The notes below the pieces were generated by a model. That model was given only the letters and a program-made list of their open reading frames with translations, had not been told where the DNA came from and did no database searches. A stretch of DNA of 64,000 nt from Hydnum rufescens UP504 (Eukaryota; Basidiomycota; Agaricomycetes; Cantharellales; Hydnaceae), in the NCBI GenBank assembly GCA_014904985.1, contig MU129141.1, positions 25,376 through 89,375 of the forward strand, read 5' to 3'. A program made the position numbers and the translations under genes. Numbering within the stretch: position 1 is the first letter of the stretch; each line of letters starts with the position of its first letter. This document shows positions 12,558 to 23,760 of this stretch, one piece after another.

Positions 12558-14991
12558 TCAACTCCCTTTCCTCGCTCGTCTTGGCCCCCCGTGTCCCTCT
12601 TGTTGCTTTCGACGGTTCCTTGACCATGGGAAAATGCTCTTCTTAAGTTTGACAGATGATACATATGCTCCTTGATCGCCATGGGAGGGGATAGGCTTGA
12701 CGGTTGGCGGGCGCACTATGGGGATGACCTTGAGGGGTAATCCAGGCTGGTCATTACCTGGAGGAGGCACGGAAACGTCCTTAGACGATGGAGAAGCGCC
12801 CGGTGCATGGATGAGTACCCATGGCCCAGTAGAAACGTCATCACTCGCACGTACGGTCATGGGAACGTCGACCGTTGGACGATATCCGCTCTTTGCTAGG
12901 ATCTCTGCTGCTCCTGCCACCGTCGTAGGCCGCTGAAGAGGATACTCCTTCGCTTTTGCTACATCCTTCCTCCCCTCCATATTCTCCACAGCGGGCCCTG
13001 GGTGGGCAGAAGCAAAGCCGACCAATGGCCCCTCGCCTGGTCTCTGTCCTGGGTGGCTGGGATGACCCAGATCGGGCTTGACACGCTTCGGTGATCGGGC
13101 AACCCCATCGTTATCAGTTTCAGCAATTGGGAATTCGTGAATGGTTCTCTGTCCGCTCTTTTCTGCCCAGACAAAGTGGTCCAACAGTTCCGATGGTGTG
13201 GCAAACGATTCTTCTGGAGTTCTGGCAGGTGAAGCGATCGATGTATCCCGGAATGCTTCCAGTAGAAGGTCGCTCGGATCGTTATGGTTACTGGAGGGAA
13301 GGTCGCTGTGAGTGTTCCAACTTGTACGCTTTCCGGGATCAGGAGGGCGGACAGGAACATCGATTGGGAAAATAGGAGGATCCCATGGAATTCTCGCGGG
13401 GGAAATTTGGAATGCACTAGAAGGCACCTGGCGATAAACTGGCTCCTGCGGTCGAGAGGTAGAATATAATAGTTTCGGGCTTTCACCAGGCATGTAATCA
13501 GCCGGATACAATCGCACAGCGTGTGAATTGGGAGGATAGGTAAACTCAGATGGCGGACACGTGTGGATAGACTTGGCAAGCAGAGCTACTGGGGGAGAAG
13601 GCGTCGACTTCTCTCGAGATCTGACTTTCTCTGGCACCGCGGATGGTCCCACAAATGGATCTTCGGCGTGAGTTGGGGTAATCGGCCTGGGGGATTCTTT
13701 GCGAAGGACATGGGGGTCATCACCAAGGGCCACATGTCGGGAATGCGATACTGGACCTGGCCATTCTGGCGGACTTTGAGGACTGGATCCCGAACGTACG
13801 TGCCGAGATAGAGGCTGAACTGGGAGCGAATTGGGTAGACCCTTCTTGGGTGAGATATCCCTCTGTGGTATAGAGAGAGTATTCGAGGAGATGGGTACTG
13901 GGGGTTGAGAGACTCCTTGCTCAGTTGACTTCCACATTAAGTGCTCGCCAACTCCAGGAGAGGATGATGTTGATGTTGACTTCTGCGGCGCTGGCGCGCT
14001 GAAAATCCAAAAGTCCCGGACTCGTGATCGTTTCCCCAGGACAAGAGAAGTAACAAGTCGGAGTCCGTGTGCATCCATCGCCCTCAAGAGAGCAAAAATA
14101 TGTGTCATCGAATTTCGTTCCAAAGTGGATGGCTTGAAGACTGCAAAGCGAAGGGGATGTCTTCTACGTAGTTGTATCACAAATAAGTCGAGAACAAACG
14201 TACAAGAATATCTCTACGAGAGGCCATATTCAGCGAGGCATGCAATTGTCAGGGGTCGATCTCACCTTCAGCTTAAATGTATAAGATCCTTCATTATCCC
14301 ATTTCTCATTGACAACACCATGGGGCCATGTTGACCTAACCACTTGCAGTATTGCGGGTGTTAACGACAATGGAGGAGAGACCACCCTCAAAGAGGAGGA
14401 TGAGACGAATGAAATGCCAAAAACAATTCTACGTTCAGGCTGAGGTGCACTGCGCGGAATTAATGCGCGACTGAACACTAAGGTAAGTTTATCGAGCTTT
14501 AGGCCGCAAGTGATTAGTGCACATATATTTAAGACAAAGCAGTTCACAGACATAAATTCGGCCATAATCGATTGGCGTCACCAAGAAATAATGCTGTGAA
14601 AGAATGGCAGAGATCGCATCGAGGGCGATATGTTCTTGTCTTGAGAACGTATGCACAAATGAGCGAAGGAGATACAGAGTTCCTGCCACCACAATTTTCT
14701 TGACTCTTACCTCACCGAACGGCCAGAAAAGGGCCTGCCAGCTAGGAGTAATTCGCATACCGCAAGGTCGGCGTCTTCTCGAAAATCGCGAATTTCATCC
14801 CAAAGGGCCCTCCGAACGGCTTGGGTGACGTTGACTGAGAAATTAGCAAGACGGAGGATTCCACTACCATTGAAACTGACGAGTCCAAACGCGTGAGGAA
14901 CAATGGGTGCCTTGACAAACTCTTGTCGGGGTGTGAAGTTTGCAGTAGGGGAATCACGAGGACTTGCATTGTTCATTGCAGGATGCGCCAT
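12558..14991 (-). CDS. Uncharacterised basidiomycete protein with disordered C-terminal half
   Basis: I do not recognise the family. The gene runs right to left. The likely start is the ATG at 14991 (MAHPAMNNASPRD); an in-frame ATG 29 codons upstream lies inside a repeated upstream element and is less likely. Exon 1 contains FGLVSFNGSG and ALWDEIRDFREDAD. It joins at a GTAAGA donor (about 14710) to an exon reading RQEHIALDAISAILSQHYF, then to an exon with FGISFVSSSSLRVVSPPL and WDNEGSYTFKLK. The last 500 codons (12558 to about 14180) are Pro/Ser-rich and low in order, with SPKRVKPD and a basic end. The junction near 14170-14000 was not resolved, and an alternative C-terminus running to 12310 is possible. 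It converges with the P4-ATPase, with about 500 bp between the two stop codons. Confidence 0.6.
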
Positions 14992-15049
14992 GTAATGTGG
15001 GTAAAAGGCAACTGTCACATTGCAGGTGGGGCGGAGTTGGGCAGCATCC

Positions 15050-15150
15050 GGAAGTAAAAACCGGAAATTCGGCGCCACAACTCAACGCCGGCCAAGGTGA
15101 TGGGCGTGTAAGTCCGTAAATACGGAGTTTAGGCCCATAACATACACAGA
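15050..15150 (-). promoter_or_regulatory. Repeated ~100-bp gene-start element, copy 1
   Basis: Read on the minus strand, this lies just upstream of the 14991 start. It contains GGCCGGCGTTGAGTTGTGG and GCGCCGAATTTCCGG, followed by CTTCCGGATG. The same block, about 80% identical over about 100 bp and in the same orientation relative to the gene, lies upstream of Hook at 32327-32424. It may be a promoter module, a transcription start region, or a small mobile element co-opted at two genes. Confidence 0.6.
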
Positions 15151-16007
15151 AGTAGATTACTAGTTATAATTTAAAGTTAGTCGAGAGGTCCCGGGAAAAC
15201 TTGAAGATAATGTGAATTTCCATAAAAGGAAATCTCTGACTTCTCACGCGTGCAAGGGTGGTTCATATATGGGGAGTGGCTATAACACCTGGGATACACT
15301 AAAAGGAGACTTGCCAATCATCCTGCATGCTTCATGCCAGAGCATCAGGTTGAGTGCTTAATTTGATCTCTTGCCTTGTACAGGTTTCAAACTTGGGCAA
15401 TGCGAGAGACAGTGTACTAATTCAATGCACACTACCACCTACCTACAATTTACAATTCTGCTCACCTCCCCTCAACAAGTGAGTTTTTTGTGAGTCACAA
15501 CTATAAGATTTCCAGGGCACCTTAGGCAGCCCTATTTCAGTACCTAATTAGATAGTGTTTTCTTGGCAAAATAGTGTGTCTAATAGGCCTATGTGCATGT
15601 GGCCCCACATGTACTCAGCACCTGGCATGGGCCCCCAGTCCCACCTACACCATTAGGTCTCATGGAGCCCTTCCAGACAATTTCTTAGACTCTGGCCCCA
15701 TGGAAACATGCTCCCAGCTTGGATCCCTGCCAGCAATCATCCAACTCCTTTTTTGTACAAGTGCCAGCATTGGCTTCCTTTATCTCTGCCATAGACTTTT
15801 TTTTTCTAAGTCCAGCAGTATCTTTTTCCATATTCTTCCCAACTCCATATGCAGCAATTACTCCAATCAAAAACTTTATGAGATTTCAAGCAGGCTAGTC
15901 TAAACTGAATGTGGGAAGGGCAAAGTATCAACAGGAAAGGGGGTGGTGAGGGGATTGTGATGTGATGTGGATTATGATGACATGGAAATTATAATGACAG
16001 ATCAGAA
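15151..16007. other. Intergenic, no gene seen
   Basis: AT-rich sequence without a supportable gene. Short open frames here lack any recognisable domain or splice structure. Confidence 0.5.
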
Positions 16008-16300
16008 GTACTGTACAATTTCAACCAAGAGTTCACAATTTTGGAGTGTGACACAGGGATTTGCATCTGGCACCCCCCAAGACAGTTCACAAGTTGATGT
16101 AACACATGACAGCCAGTGAGTTTGTTCACTGTTGGCTGCCACTGGGGGTAACAGCCTCTCCTTGGGCCCCCACCAAGTGTGACCACACCCCCAGAAGCCA
16201 GTTCACAACCTTGTGTGATGCGTGACAAATTCCAAGTTTGGTTCAGTTCACAAGGGTGTGTGACAGTGTGACTGAACTCTTGGTCAAAATTGTACAGTAC
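16008..16300. mobile_element. MITE-like element with 28-bp terminal inverted repeats
   Basis: The left end GTACTGTACAATTTCAACCA is repeated in inverted orientation at the right end, ending GTACAGTAC. The inverted match covers 28 bp with two mismatches and bounds a 293-bp non-coding segment. There is no transposase, so it would be non-autonomous. No clear target duplication was found. Confidence 0.6.
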
Positions 16301-17005
16301 ATGACATGGGAATTTGACATGAGAAGTACATCAGGAAAACTGATTTGCTCCCTGAGATTGGACTCATCTCTGAAGGCTTCTGAAGGCTTCCAAAGGCTTC
16401 CAAAGGCTTCAAAGATCTTAGAAAACACTTGGAATGTGGAAGCTCAGAGAATATATAAATTTAGGAAAGGGCTATTATTGACTATTGGAGGCATGCATAA
16501 TCACTTTTACTTGAAAACTGATTGATATAAAATGAAGAAATTTTTGCATAACTATTTGTACCATTTAACACAGAGTCACAAGCACCATCAATAACAGGTG
16601 CAAGGGGGCAGTGAGAAAGGATAGAAGATAGTGGGACAACACCACTGGCATGAATTCCATTTGCCCACATCTGCTTATGAATTCGATAGAGTTTGAGAAA
16701 GCGAACTGGTGAGGGAGGGATTGGGCAGAACCAATGAACATATGCCAGGGTGGGCTGGCCTGGTCCTGAACGAAAGATGAGATGCAGCTCACCAACACAG
16801 CAGTCTAAATAATTATTATGCAATGTGGCAACTTGACATATGATTCATTGCATACCTTTGAGAGTGAAAATATCACCAGTACCCCTTATGCATACAAGAA
16901 CTGGGTCAAAGAGATCACCTGATGTTGCAGAGGCAGGTTTGCAATGTATTGTAAAAGTCTCTGCTTTGTAAAATTCATTTGGTGGTGCAGGAGAGACACA
17001 GAAAC
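16301..17005. other. Non-genic, with GAAGGCTTC repeats
   Basis: A short tandem run of GAAGGCTTC-type units lies at 16373-16412. The preceding ATCAGGAAAACTGA is shared with the hairpin at 49343-49440, which suggests a related repeat family. No gene was supported. Confidence 0.5.
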
Positions 17006-17293
17006 TGAGAAAGGTCTACAGCGGAATCACATGAAGGGTGATATCTGGAGTTCAGAGGAGTCAAACTGGGAATGAAGATATCCACATGAGTGACAAGAAA
17101 AGAGACATACCTGGAGTTCGGAGGAGTCAAACTAAGGGACTGCCTCCAGAGCTCCAAGGTATATAAAGGGCATCCGGTCCGAGATCACCAGATGCCATAC
17201 ATGGTGCTAACCAAAAAAGGAAATAGGGGCAAATAACAAATGTGTGAATCAGGGAAGAGAAATATCAAATGGGATACCCGTCACATCTCAGCA
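17006..17293 (-). mobile_element. Copia LTR, family 1, copy A
   Basis: A 288-bp LTR. In minus orientation it starts TGCTGAGATGTGACGGG and ends ACCTTTCTCA, giving TG...CA ends. It carries a TATA-like CCTTTATATACC and two copies of a GGAGTTCNGAGGAGTCAAACT block. No 5-bp target duplication was found. Confidence 0.8.
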
Positions 17294-17319
17294 CAAAACA
17301 ACTAATACAATGGCAACAA

Positions 17320-18010
17320 CTCAACATTGGGCTTGTGACAAAGAAGCGTTCCCATGACCTTTCCTTTTGCACCTTAAAAACAATTACAATTTTCGGACAT
17401 GTGCCTTTGCCCCCCACAAAATCACATGGGATGAATGGGGATGTGAAAAGTGGATTGAGGCAAGGGAGTTGAGACAATGGACATGGGGATGCATGAAAGC
17501 CTTCATGTAAGGCATTGGTCAACCTTGGCCTTGGGAAGTACCTGCCAGAACAGTGGTAGCTCTTGATAGGATCAAGGCACCATGAACGGAGGGCCATATG
17601 GCCAGTTCCTCATCAAAGGATCCATTGGTGAAGTTCTGGATGGAGACCGTGACACACAGAGGGCATCACAACTCGACCAGAGAAGTGCAACAGACTCATC
17701 AGGACCATTCGGAGGGAAGGAGAGAAAGGCAAGAAGCGAGAACCAGCAGATTTGTCCATGATGGAGCGAAGAGCATCCACATCTTCGAGGTCCCCTTTGT
17801 GGGGATAATATTCCATGGCTCGGCCACAAGCAAGGAGGTTGGCACGGCCAGCTCCAAGCTTGTCAAGGTAGTTCAAGCTCCTTTTCCATCACAGGGAGGT
17901 GTAGGATGGCTTGCATCATCTCCAGGCACCAATGGGTGCGAAGTAGGCCTCCATTGATCCTGCCCATATGACAAGTTGGTATTTCCGTTAGGGGAGGAAA
18001 AGAGAATTTC
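17320..18010 (-). pseudogene. Decayed copia gag
   Basis: Read right to left, the segment parallels the Gag coding sequences at 18330-19075 and 26970-27365. It has the same order of blocks: the TNYRQW region near 17970, the aspartate/glutamate helix region, then the DSFDEE region near 17610. It is riddled with frameshifts and stops. It sits next to LTR copy A. Confidence 0.6.
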
Positions 18011-18123
18011 GAGAATCAGAAACATGGGAGTGAGGTGTTGACGACATGGGAGAAAGTGAATGAACCTAGAATGGAGAGAGAGAAGTCTGAAACTGTATTG
18101 GTAGTGGCTAGAGGGGGGGATGG

Positions 18124-18328
18124 GCTATTTGTTGTTTTTGCTTCCTGTTTATGGTTGTTGTGATGGAGGCAGATATGGCTTAACTCTTGCTACATCAAGT
18201 CTTAAGCCAATCTACCTCAGGTTAGTTAGATGCTCAATATAACTCTTGCTACATCAAGTCTTAAGCCAATCTACCTCAGTTCCACTCTGGGTGTCTGTGT
18301 AGGCCTTTCCCATTCCTCCACTTGAACA
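18124..18328 (+). mobile_element. Copia LTR, family 2, 5'-truncated
   Basis: It matches the family 2 LTR from the TTGCTTCCTGTTTATGGTTG block to the CACTTGAACA end. A block of about 50 bp around ACATCAAGTCTTAAGCCAAT is duplicated internally. It abuts and truncates the Gag zinc-knuckle region to its right. Confidence 0.75.
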
Positions 18329-18329
18329 G

Positions 18330-19075
18330 TACCAATTGCAGTCAGTTTGAACATGACTGTTTCCACCACAGAAGACACAGTGGAGGGAGGATGGAGTGGT
18401 GGCAGCAGGCACAGGAGTTGGAGGAGGCATGGAAGAGATGGCTTTGAGGGCAGATCCTGACTTGGACTTCTGTTTGGCCATTTGAAGGAGTTCCTCATTC
18501 TTGAAGGCAGTGATCACCTAGGCCTGTGTGAGTGTGTCATGGGACAGGAGGGCAGTGGTGAGGTGAGGGTAATGCTTGGATCCACCATGGAGGAGGACCA
18601 TGGTGATCAGTTCTTCATCAAAGGCATCCATGGTAAAGGATTCAGGACAGAGGTCCTTAACAACATGGATGGCATTGGTTGCTCAATCAACAAAGTCCTG
18701 CACAGACTCATCAGACTCCTTTTCGACAGAGAGGAGAGTCAAGTAGGTGACAAAGCAAGAGCTGGCATTCTTGGAGTCGTGATGAGCCTGGAGGGCCTCC
18801 CACATTTTGTTAGGATTGCCAAGATGGGGCAGGAGGATTCCTTGCTGTTCAGGCTCCACAGCAAGGAGGATGGCACCAGCAGCAGCATCAATTTTGTTGA
18901 GGTACTCATCAAGCTTGTCTGGGTCACATGGGCAAGAAAAAGAGGATTGCATGCGACACCATGCCCCAATGGTCTGGAGGTAGGCTTGCATGTGGCAAGC
19001 CCATTGGCGATAGTTGGTGTTGTTGAGGAGAGGGAAGGAGAATTTTCCAGAGTGATTGGAATCCTTGGAAGTCAT
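18330..19075 (-). pseudogene. Copia Gag (capsid) with zinc knuckle, broken
   Basis: The ATG at 19075 begins MTSKDSNHSGKFSF, followed by NTNYRQWACHMQAYL and the long helical Gag core of the UBN2/retrotran_gag type. After a frame break near 18680 the C-terminal part continues to a zinc knuckle, CVFCGGNSHVQTDC (C-X2-C-X4-H-X4-C), near 18340. The end is replaced by LTR2 sequence, and pol is absent. The LTR and primer-binding site lie directly upstream (19171-19467). Confidence 0.75.
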
Positions 19076-19170
19076 AGTGAAAAGAGGGAGATGACCAGGA
19101 GATGACCAGGAGAAGAAGTGAACTCGAGATGAGTAGATGCTGAAGACAATATTGGTATGGCTAGAGGGAT

Positions 19171-19182
19171 GGGCCCATAACC
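19171..19182 (-). promoter_or_regulatory. Copia primer-binding site
   Basis: GGTTATGGGCCC lies directly against the inner end of LTR copy B. The same 11-12 bases abut LTRs at 20064-20075, 26815-26826 and 27500-27510. The sequence resembles the copia-type site that is complementary to the anticodon arm of initiator tRNA-Met. The tRNA assignment is inference. Confidence 0.65.
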
Positions 19183-19467
19183 TGAGAAGCATCTAGAGCT
19201 GGATCACACAAAGGGTGATATCTGGAGTTCAGAGGAGTCAAACTGAGGATGAAGATATCTACATGAGTGACAAGAAAAGAGACATACCTGGAGTTCAGAG
19301 GAGTCAAACTAAGGGACTGCCTCCAGAGCTCCAAGGTATATAAGGGGCATCTGATCTGAGATCACCAGATGCCATACATGGTGCTAACCAAAAAGGAAAT
19401 AGGGCAAATAACAAATGTGTGAATCAGGGAAGAGAAATATCAAATGGGATACCGTCACATCTCAACA
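19183..19467 (-). mobile_element. Copia LTR, family 1, copy B (5' LTR)
   Basis: A 285-bp LTR with TGTTGAGATGTGACGG at its outer end and TTCTCAG at the junction to the primer-binding site. It is the 5' LTR of the Gag remnant to its left in the plus coordinate. Confidence 0.8.
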
Positions 19468-19571
19468 AGTTCCCTTCGATGTGCTTTTAGAAGTGGGACA
19501 TTTTACAGCAATGATCAAATCATCCACTAAGCCTGGAATGGATGACCTTGACATCCGTCTTAGCCAGATCC

Positions 19572-19804
19572 TGTTCAAGTGGAGGAATGGGAAAGGCCTA
19601 CACAGACACCAGAGTGGAACTGAGGTAGATTTCTTAAGACTTGATGTAGCAAGAGTTATATTGAGTATCTAACTACCTGAGGTAGATTGGCTTAAGTCTT
19701 GATGTAGCAAGAGTTAAGCCATATCTGCCTCCATCACAACAACCATAAACAGGAAGCAAAAACAACAATAGCACAAACACTAATACAAGGGCACAACTTC
19801 AACA
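19572..19804 (-). mobile_element. Solo copia LTR, family 2, with 5-bp target duplication
   Basis: TGTTCAAGTGGAGG...CTTCAACA is flanked on both sides by the same five bases, GATCC (19567-19571 and 19805-19809). This is a clean target-site duplication around a single LTR, as expected after LTR-LTR recombination. It is inserted into the internal part of another family 2 element. Confidence 0.85.
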
Positions 19805-20075
19805 GATCCACAACAGTGGTCAGAGGCACATCTTGAAAAATCACTTCACAAAGGTAGAGTGCGCTTTTATACCAGTCTTTGGGTGGCAAGGGCCTATGCC
19901 CATGTACAAAAAGACAATTCACTTCCTTCAGCCTATCCAGGAAGTGCATCATTCCTCAAGAACCACTGGATGGAATCGGCTGAAAATTAGTGTGGATAGC
20001 CAGGACAATGTGTAGAAGGCGTGTGCACAGTTTCAGGATGATTGGAGCTAGGCCTGGGGCGATGGGCCCATAACC

Positions 20076-20253
20076 AACACAAGTGGAGGAATGGGAAAGG
20101 CCTACACAGACACCCAGAGTGGAACTGAGGTGGATTGGCTTAAGTCTTGATGTAGCAAGAGTTAAGCCATATCCACCTCCATCACAACAACCATAAACAG
20201 GAAGCAAAACCAACAATAGCACAAAACAACTAATACAAGGCACAACTTCAACA
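20076..20253 (-). mobile_element. Copia LTR, family 2, with adjacent primer-binding site
   Basis: A 178-bp LTR ending CTTCAACA on the plus strand. GGTTATGGGCCC abuts its inner end (20064-20075), and 19810-20063 is internal sequence that matches 26705-26814. It is the 5' end of a deleted element. Confidence 0.75.
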
Positions 20254-20370
20254 CTGCCCCCCTGACCTCTCGTCATTTCTCCATCCCTGAGATGAATCCT
20301 CCTCCCTTCTCATACTACCCCTGCCAGTACTCTTTCTGCCTCCTTTTCAATACTGAACACAAATGCCACA

Positions 20371-21305
20371 TTGAATCTTGCAGTACCCTCAGCCCCAATC
20401 AGGACAAATGGAGATGGGAGTGATGGTGATGGTGAAGAGGCAGATGGTGCTGAGGGCAATGGTGCTGAGGGCAATGGTGCTGAGGGTGACAGTGCTGAGG
20501 GTGATGGCAATGAGGGTAACAATGACGAGGGGGGTGGTGATGATGAAGGTGGAGGTCATCCCCCCAATTCTGTGCAATTCCACCAGTTTCAGCCTTCAAC
20601 TTCTTCCCAGTGGGCCCAGAAGGGAAAACCAGATTACCCTAGTGCGGATGTGAGTAATCATTTGGGTATTTTCTTTGAATTTGTGTTGATACTCTTACAA
20701 TTGAAAGATGGATTCACTGGGTGACACTTGGCCTCAGACCAAAAAGGAATCAGAACTGCAGGATCAACTCTCATTCTCTCAATGGCAATGAATCTCCAAT
20801 ACCTGATATGTTGGCTTGAAGTCCCCAATTTGGCACTCTGTCACCACTGAAATTTGCTGCAGCCTGGGATAATTCCATGCCCCACACATCATCCAACATT
20901 CTCGGCCTATCCAATGAAGATAGTGATGAAATTCTCCACCACCTTCCTGATACATTCGGCTCACATGGTGGATTGAGGCAAAATCAGTTGCCCTTGTCTG
21001 GTGTCTCTGTTCATGAAGTTCAAGAGCTGCCCATGGTAGCTAATTCAAAACAGCATGGGCTTGTCTCAAACGCTGCCACTCATATTGTGAATATAGCACC
21101 TGACATTATCAACAATTATCTTGATCCCAACTTCTGGCCTGACAATCCTTCCATTTCATCTTCCCTTCCCTTCTTCAACAGACCAGTCCCTGAGGCTGTC
21201 ATATTGAGAGCTCAGTTGCTCAGGGATCAATTTCTTGAAGATCTCAGCACACCAGCAGAGAAGAGCCGATATCCCTGGCTTAAGCTTCTTATGGCCACTG
21301 AGGTC
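20371..21305 (+). pseudogene. Unrecognised gene fragment cut by LTR copy C
   Basis: Two open stretches run in the same direction. 20371-20724 encodes an acidic low-complexity stretch of GAEGN/GAEGD repeats (15-18 nt tandem units at about 20445-20525), then QFHQFQPSTSSQ. 20877-21305 encodes NILGLSNEDSDEILHHLP and NRPVPEAVILRAQLLRDQF without a stop until the LTR at 21308. I do not recognise the family. It may be an ORF of a larger transposon or a host gene destroyed by the LTR insertion. Confidence 0.4.
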
Positions 21306-21307
21306 AG

Positions 21308-21529
21308 TGAGAAAGGTCTACAGCGGAATCACACGAAGGGTGATATCTGGAGTTCGGAGGAGTCAAACTAAGGGACTGCCTCCAGAGCTCCAAGGTATAT
21401 AAAGGGCATCCGGTCCGAGATCACCGGATGCCATACATGGTGCTAACCAGAAAAGGAAATAGGGGCAAATAACAAATGTGTGAATCAGGGAAGAGAAATA
21501 TCAAATGGGATACCTGTCACATCTCAACA
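21308..21529 (-). mobile_element. Copia LTR, family 1, copy C (3' LTR)
   Basis: A 222-bp LTR, shorter than the 285-288 bp copies. The missing piece lies exactly between the two GGAGTTC...GAGGAGTCAAACT blocks seen in copies A and B. The polypurine tract AAAGTGGGAG sits against its inner edge, so this is the 3' LTR of the pol region to its right. Confidence 0.8.
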
Positions 21530-23060
21530 CTCCCACTTTATTTGCCTCCTAGCCTAACCAATCCCAATCTCTTGCAGCATTCCTCATGCTTCACTCGAAC
21601 CAAGCCTTTTGTGAAGATGTCTGCTGTCATCTCTGTAGTAGTAGGAACATATTCAAGTTGAATAGTCCCCAGCTCCACTTGGTCACGAATCCAGTGATAG
21701 GACAGGAGAAGGTGTTTCATTCGTCCATGGTGCTCTGGATTTCTAGCAACAGCAATTGCAGATTGGTTGTCGGCATAGATAGTTGTTGGCCCAGTTGGGG
21801 GGTAACCAAGCTCTTGGAGGAATTGCCTCAGCCAGATGGCCTCAGCTCCTGCATGGTTTGAGGCAATGTATTCAGCCTCTGTAGTTGACCGGGCAACCAC
21901 TGTTTGCCTTTTGCTGCTCCAATTAACACAGCTGGACCCAATGAAGAAGGCATAGCCATTTGTAGAACGCCCACTGTCCACATCCCCACCATGGTCTGCA
22001 TCTGAGTACCCAATGAGCCGAGACCCAAAGGAAGAGGGACCATATTCCAAGGCAAGATCTGAGGTCCCACAAAGGTATTGGAAAACTCTTTGGACAGCTC
22101 TCCAGTGTTGGGGTCCTGCACATGAGTTGAACCTGCTCAGTACTCCCACTGCATAGGCAATGTCTGGACGAGTGCCAACTGCAAGGTACATGAGGCTTCC
22201 CACAGCACTGAGGTAGGGGACTCGTTTCATGTATTCAACCTCCTCAGGTGTCTTGGGGACATATCTTTGGAGAGGTGGATGTGGGACAAGAGGAGTGGAG
22301 ACAGGGCGAGCATTGACTGGTGGAAACGTTCCAGGATGTCATGGATGTGTTTGTGTTGGGAAAGGAACATTTTGCAATTAGGCGGTCTCGAGTGATTTGA
22401 ACACCAATGAGATAAGAGAGATTGCCCAGGTCCCTCATCTTGAAGCGTTTCTGGAGCTCAGCCTTGACATGGAGTCGTGTGCCTGGTCATTGCAAGCAAT
22501 GGTGAGATCATCCACATAAACTGGAATGATGATTTTGATCTTGTCTGAGCCCACACAAAGAGAGAGTGCGATGATTCTTTTGAAGCCCAGACTCGGCGGC
22601 TCCACATGAAGCTCATTGATCTTGTACCCTGCGAGGGGGGGCTGCTTCAACCCATAAGGCTGAGACACAGACAAGCCTTCCTCCCCCTTTGGAAGAACCC
22701 CCTGGTGCCATGTAGCACCTCCTCAAATCACCATTAGAAGGCAAAGACACCAGGGTCAAGGCCACTTCAATGGCACAAGCAAGATGGCACGAAGGAGCAA
22801 ATTCAACAGAAACAAAGGTTTCTGTAGCAGGTTTGAGAAACCCCTGACACAAGACGACCTTGACCCTCAATGAGCCATCTGATGCCCCTTGATTGAAGAC
22901 CCAACGAAAACCAACCAGTTTTTTTTTTCACAGGCGTTTTTTGGAGTGAAGGGCAAGGCCCAGGTTGGCCATGAGGCCTGACCAAACGGCACGCCTCCAC
23001 CATTTTGAGAGCACAGACTGATTGCCCCTGTAAACAAGGTCAATGCACTGAAAGAAGAAA

Positions 23061-23061
<1 letters not shown>

Positions 23062-23100
<39 letters not shown>
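23062..23100 (+). repeat. 39-base poly(A) run
   Basis: Uninterrupted A run (poly-T in the copia sense) at the junction between reverse-transcriptase fragments and the GC-rich linker. It may mark a retroposed insertion or a collapsed or expanded homopolymer in the assembly. Confidence 0.8.
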
Positions 23101-23101
<1 letters not shown>

Positions 23102-23126
23102 AATACCAACATCTCCCAATGCAGGC

Positions 23127-23760
23127 CTGTGAAAATGGAGTCAGGAGGGATGGAAAGCCCCCCAGGGGGGGGGAGCATGGACGTGCAGGAAGCCAAAGGT
23201 TAAGCCCCATGAGGTCACAGACTGGGGGGGCAAAGCCAAAGTGGCGAAAGTGCCCAGGAGGGTGCATGTGACTGGGCCCCAAGCAAAGGCACGAAAGGCC
23301 CCAGTGAGGGGGGCACGTACTGGGCAAAACAAGGGCAAAGTCCCCCAGGAGGGTGCAATTACTGGCCGGAAGCAAATGAATACACCAGCCCAGCCCCACA
23401 TTTCGCCCCCTTGTTTCAGCGTGCCATCCCGGTATGGGAGAGGGCAGCCAGGACAGTCCACCTCCACACTCACCAGGAGGCACGGCCCTAGATTACCGAG
23501 AAGAGGGAACAGGAGGGGGGGCAACACAGGAGGGGGTGAACCAGATGAGGGGCAGGTGTCCAGGGTACGGGGGACCCTTCAGGATCCCCCCAGGGGGGGT
23601 GGACCGGGAGGGCCCAGGATCAGGGGCAACACTCGCCACCGAACAGGGAATATCAGGGAAAACAGGGGTCGTACGGCCCCGATTAGGGAAACCCAGGGGG
23701 AAGACTCAAAAAAAATCAAAATAATCCCCGACGATATGATACCCTTGGTGGTAGGGTTGT
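23127..23760. repeat. GC-rich imperfect repeats in copia linker
   Basis: Imperfect units of 45-55 bp around GAAAGTGCCCCAGTGAGGG and GCACATGACTGGGC recur here and at 25665-25830. They fall between integrase and reverse transcriptase in two copies of the element, so they belong to the polyprotein's low-complexity linker. Confidence 0.55.

Noticed and set aside
14992..15078. Extended N-terminus (MAPNFRF...) of the 14991 gene
   Set aside because: These codons fall in the repeated upstream block that is non-coding in front of Hook.
19572..20253. TRIM (miniature LTR element)
   Set aside because: The left LTR has its own GATCC duplication, so it is a solo LTR inserted in another element and not one end of a small element.
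20371..20724. Secreted or structural GAEGN-repeat protein gene
   Set aside because: No signal peptide, no intact gene structure and no upstream region. It is more likely part of a broken transposon ORF.
22928..23483. Protein with a poly-Phe stretch
   Set aside because: It is only the translation of the A39 run in copia linker sequence.
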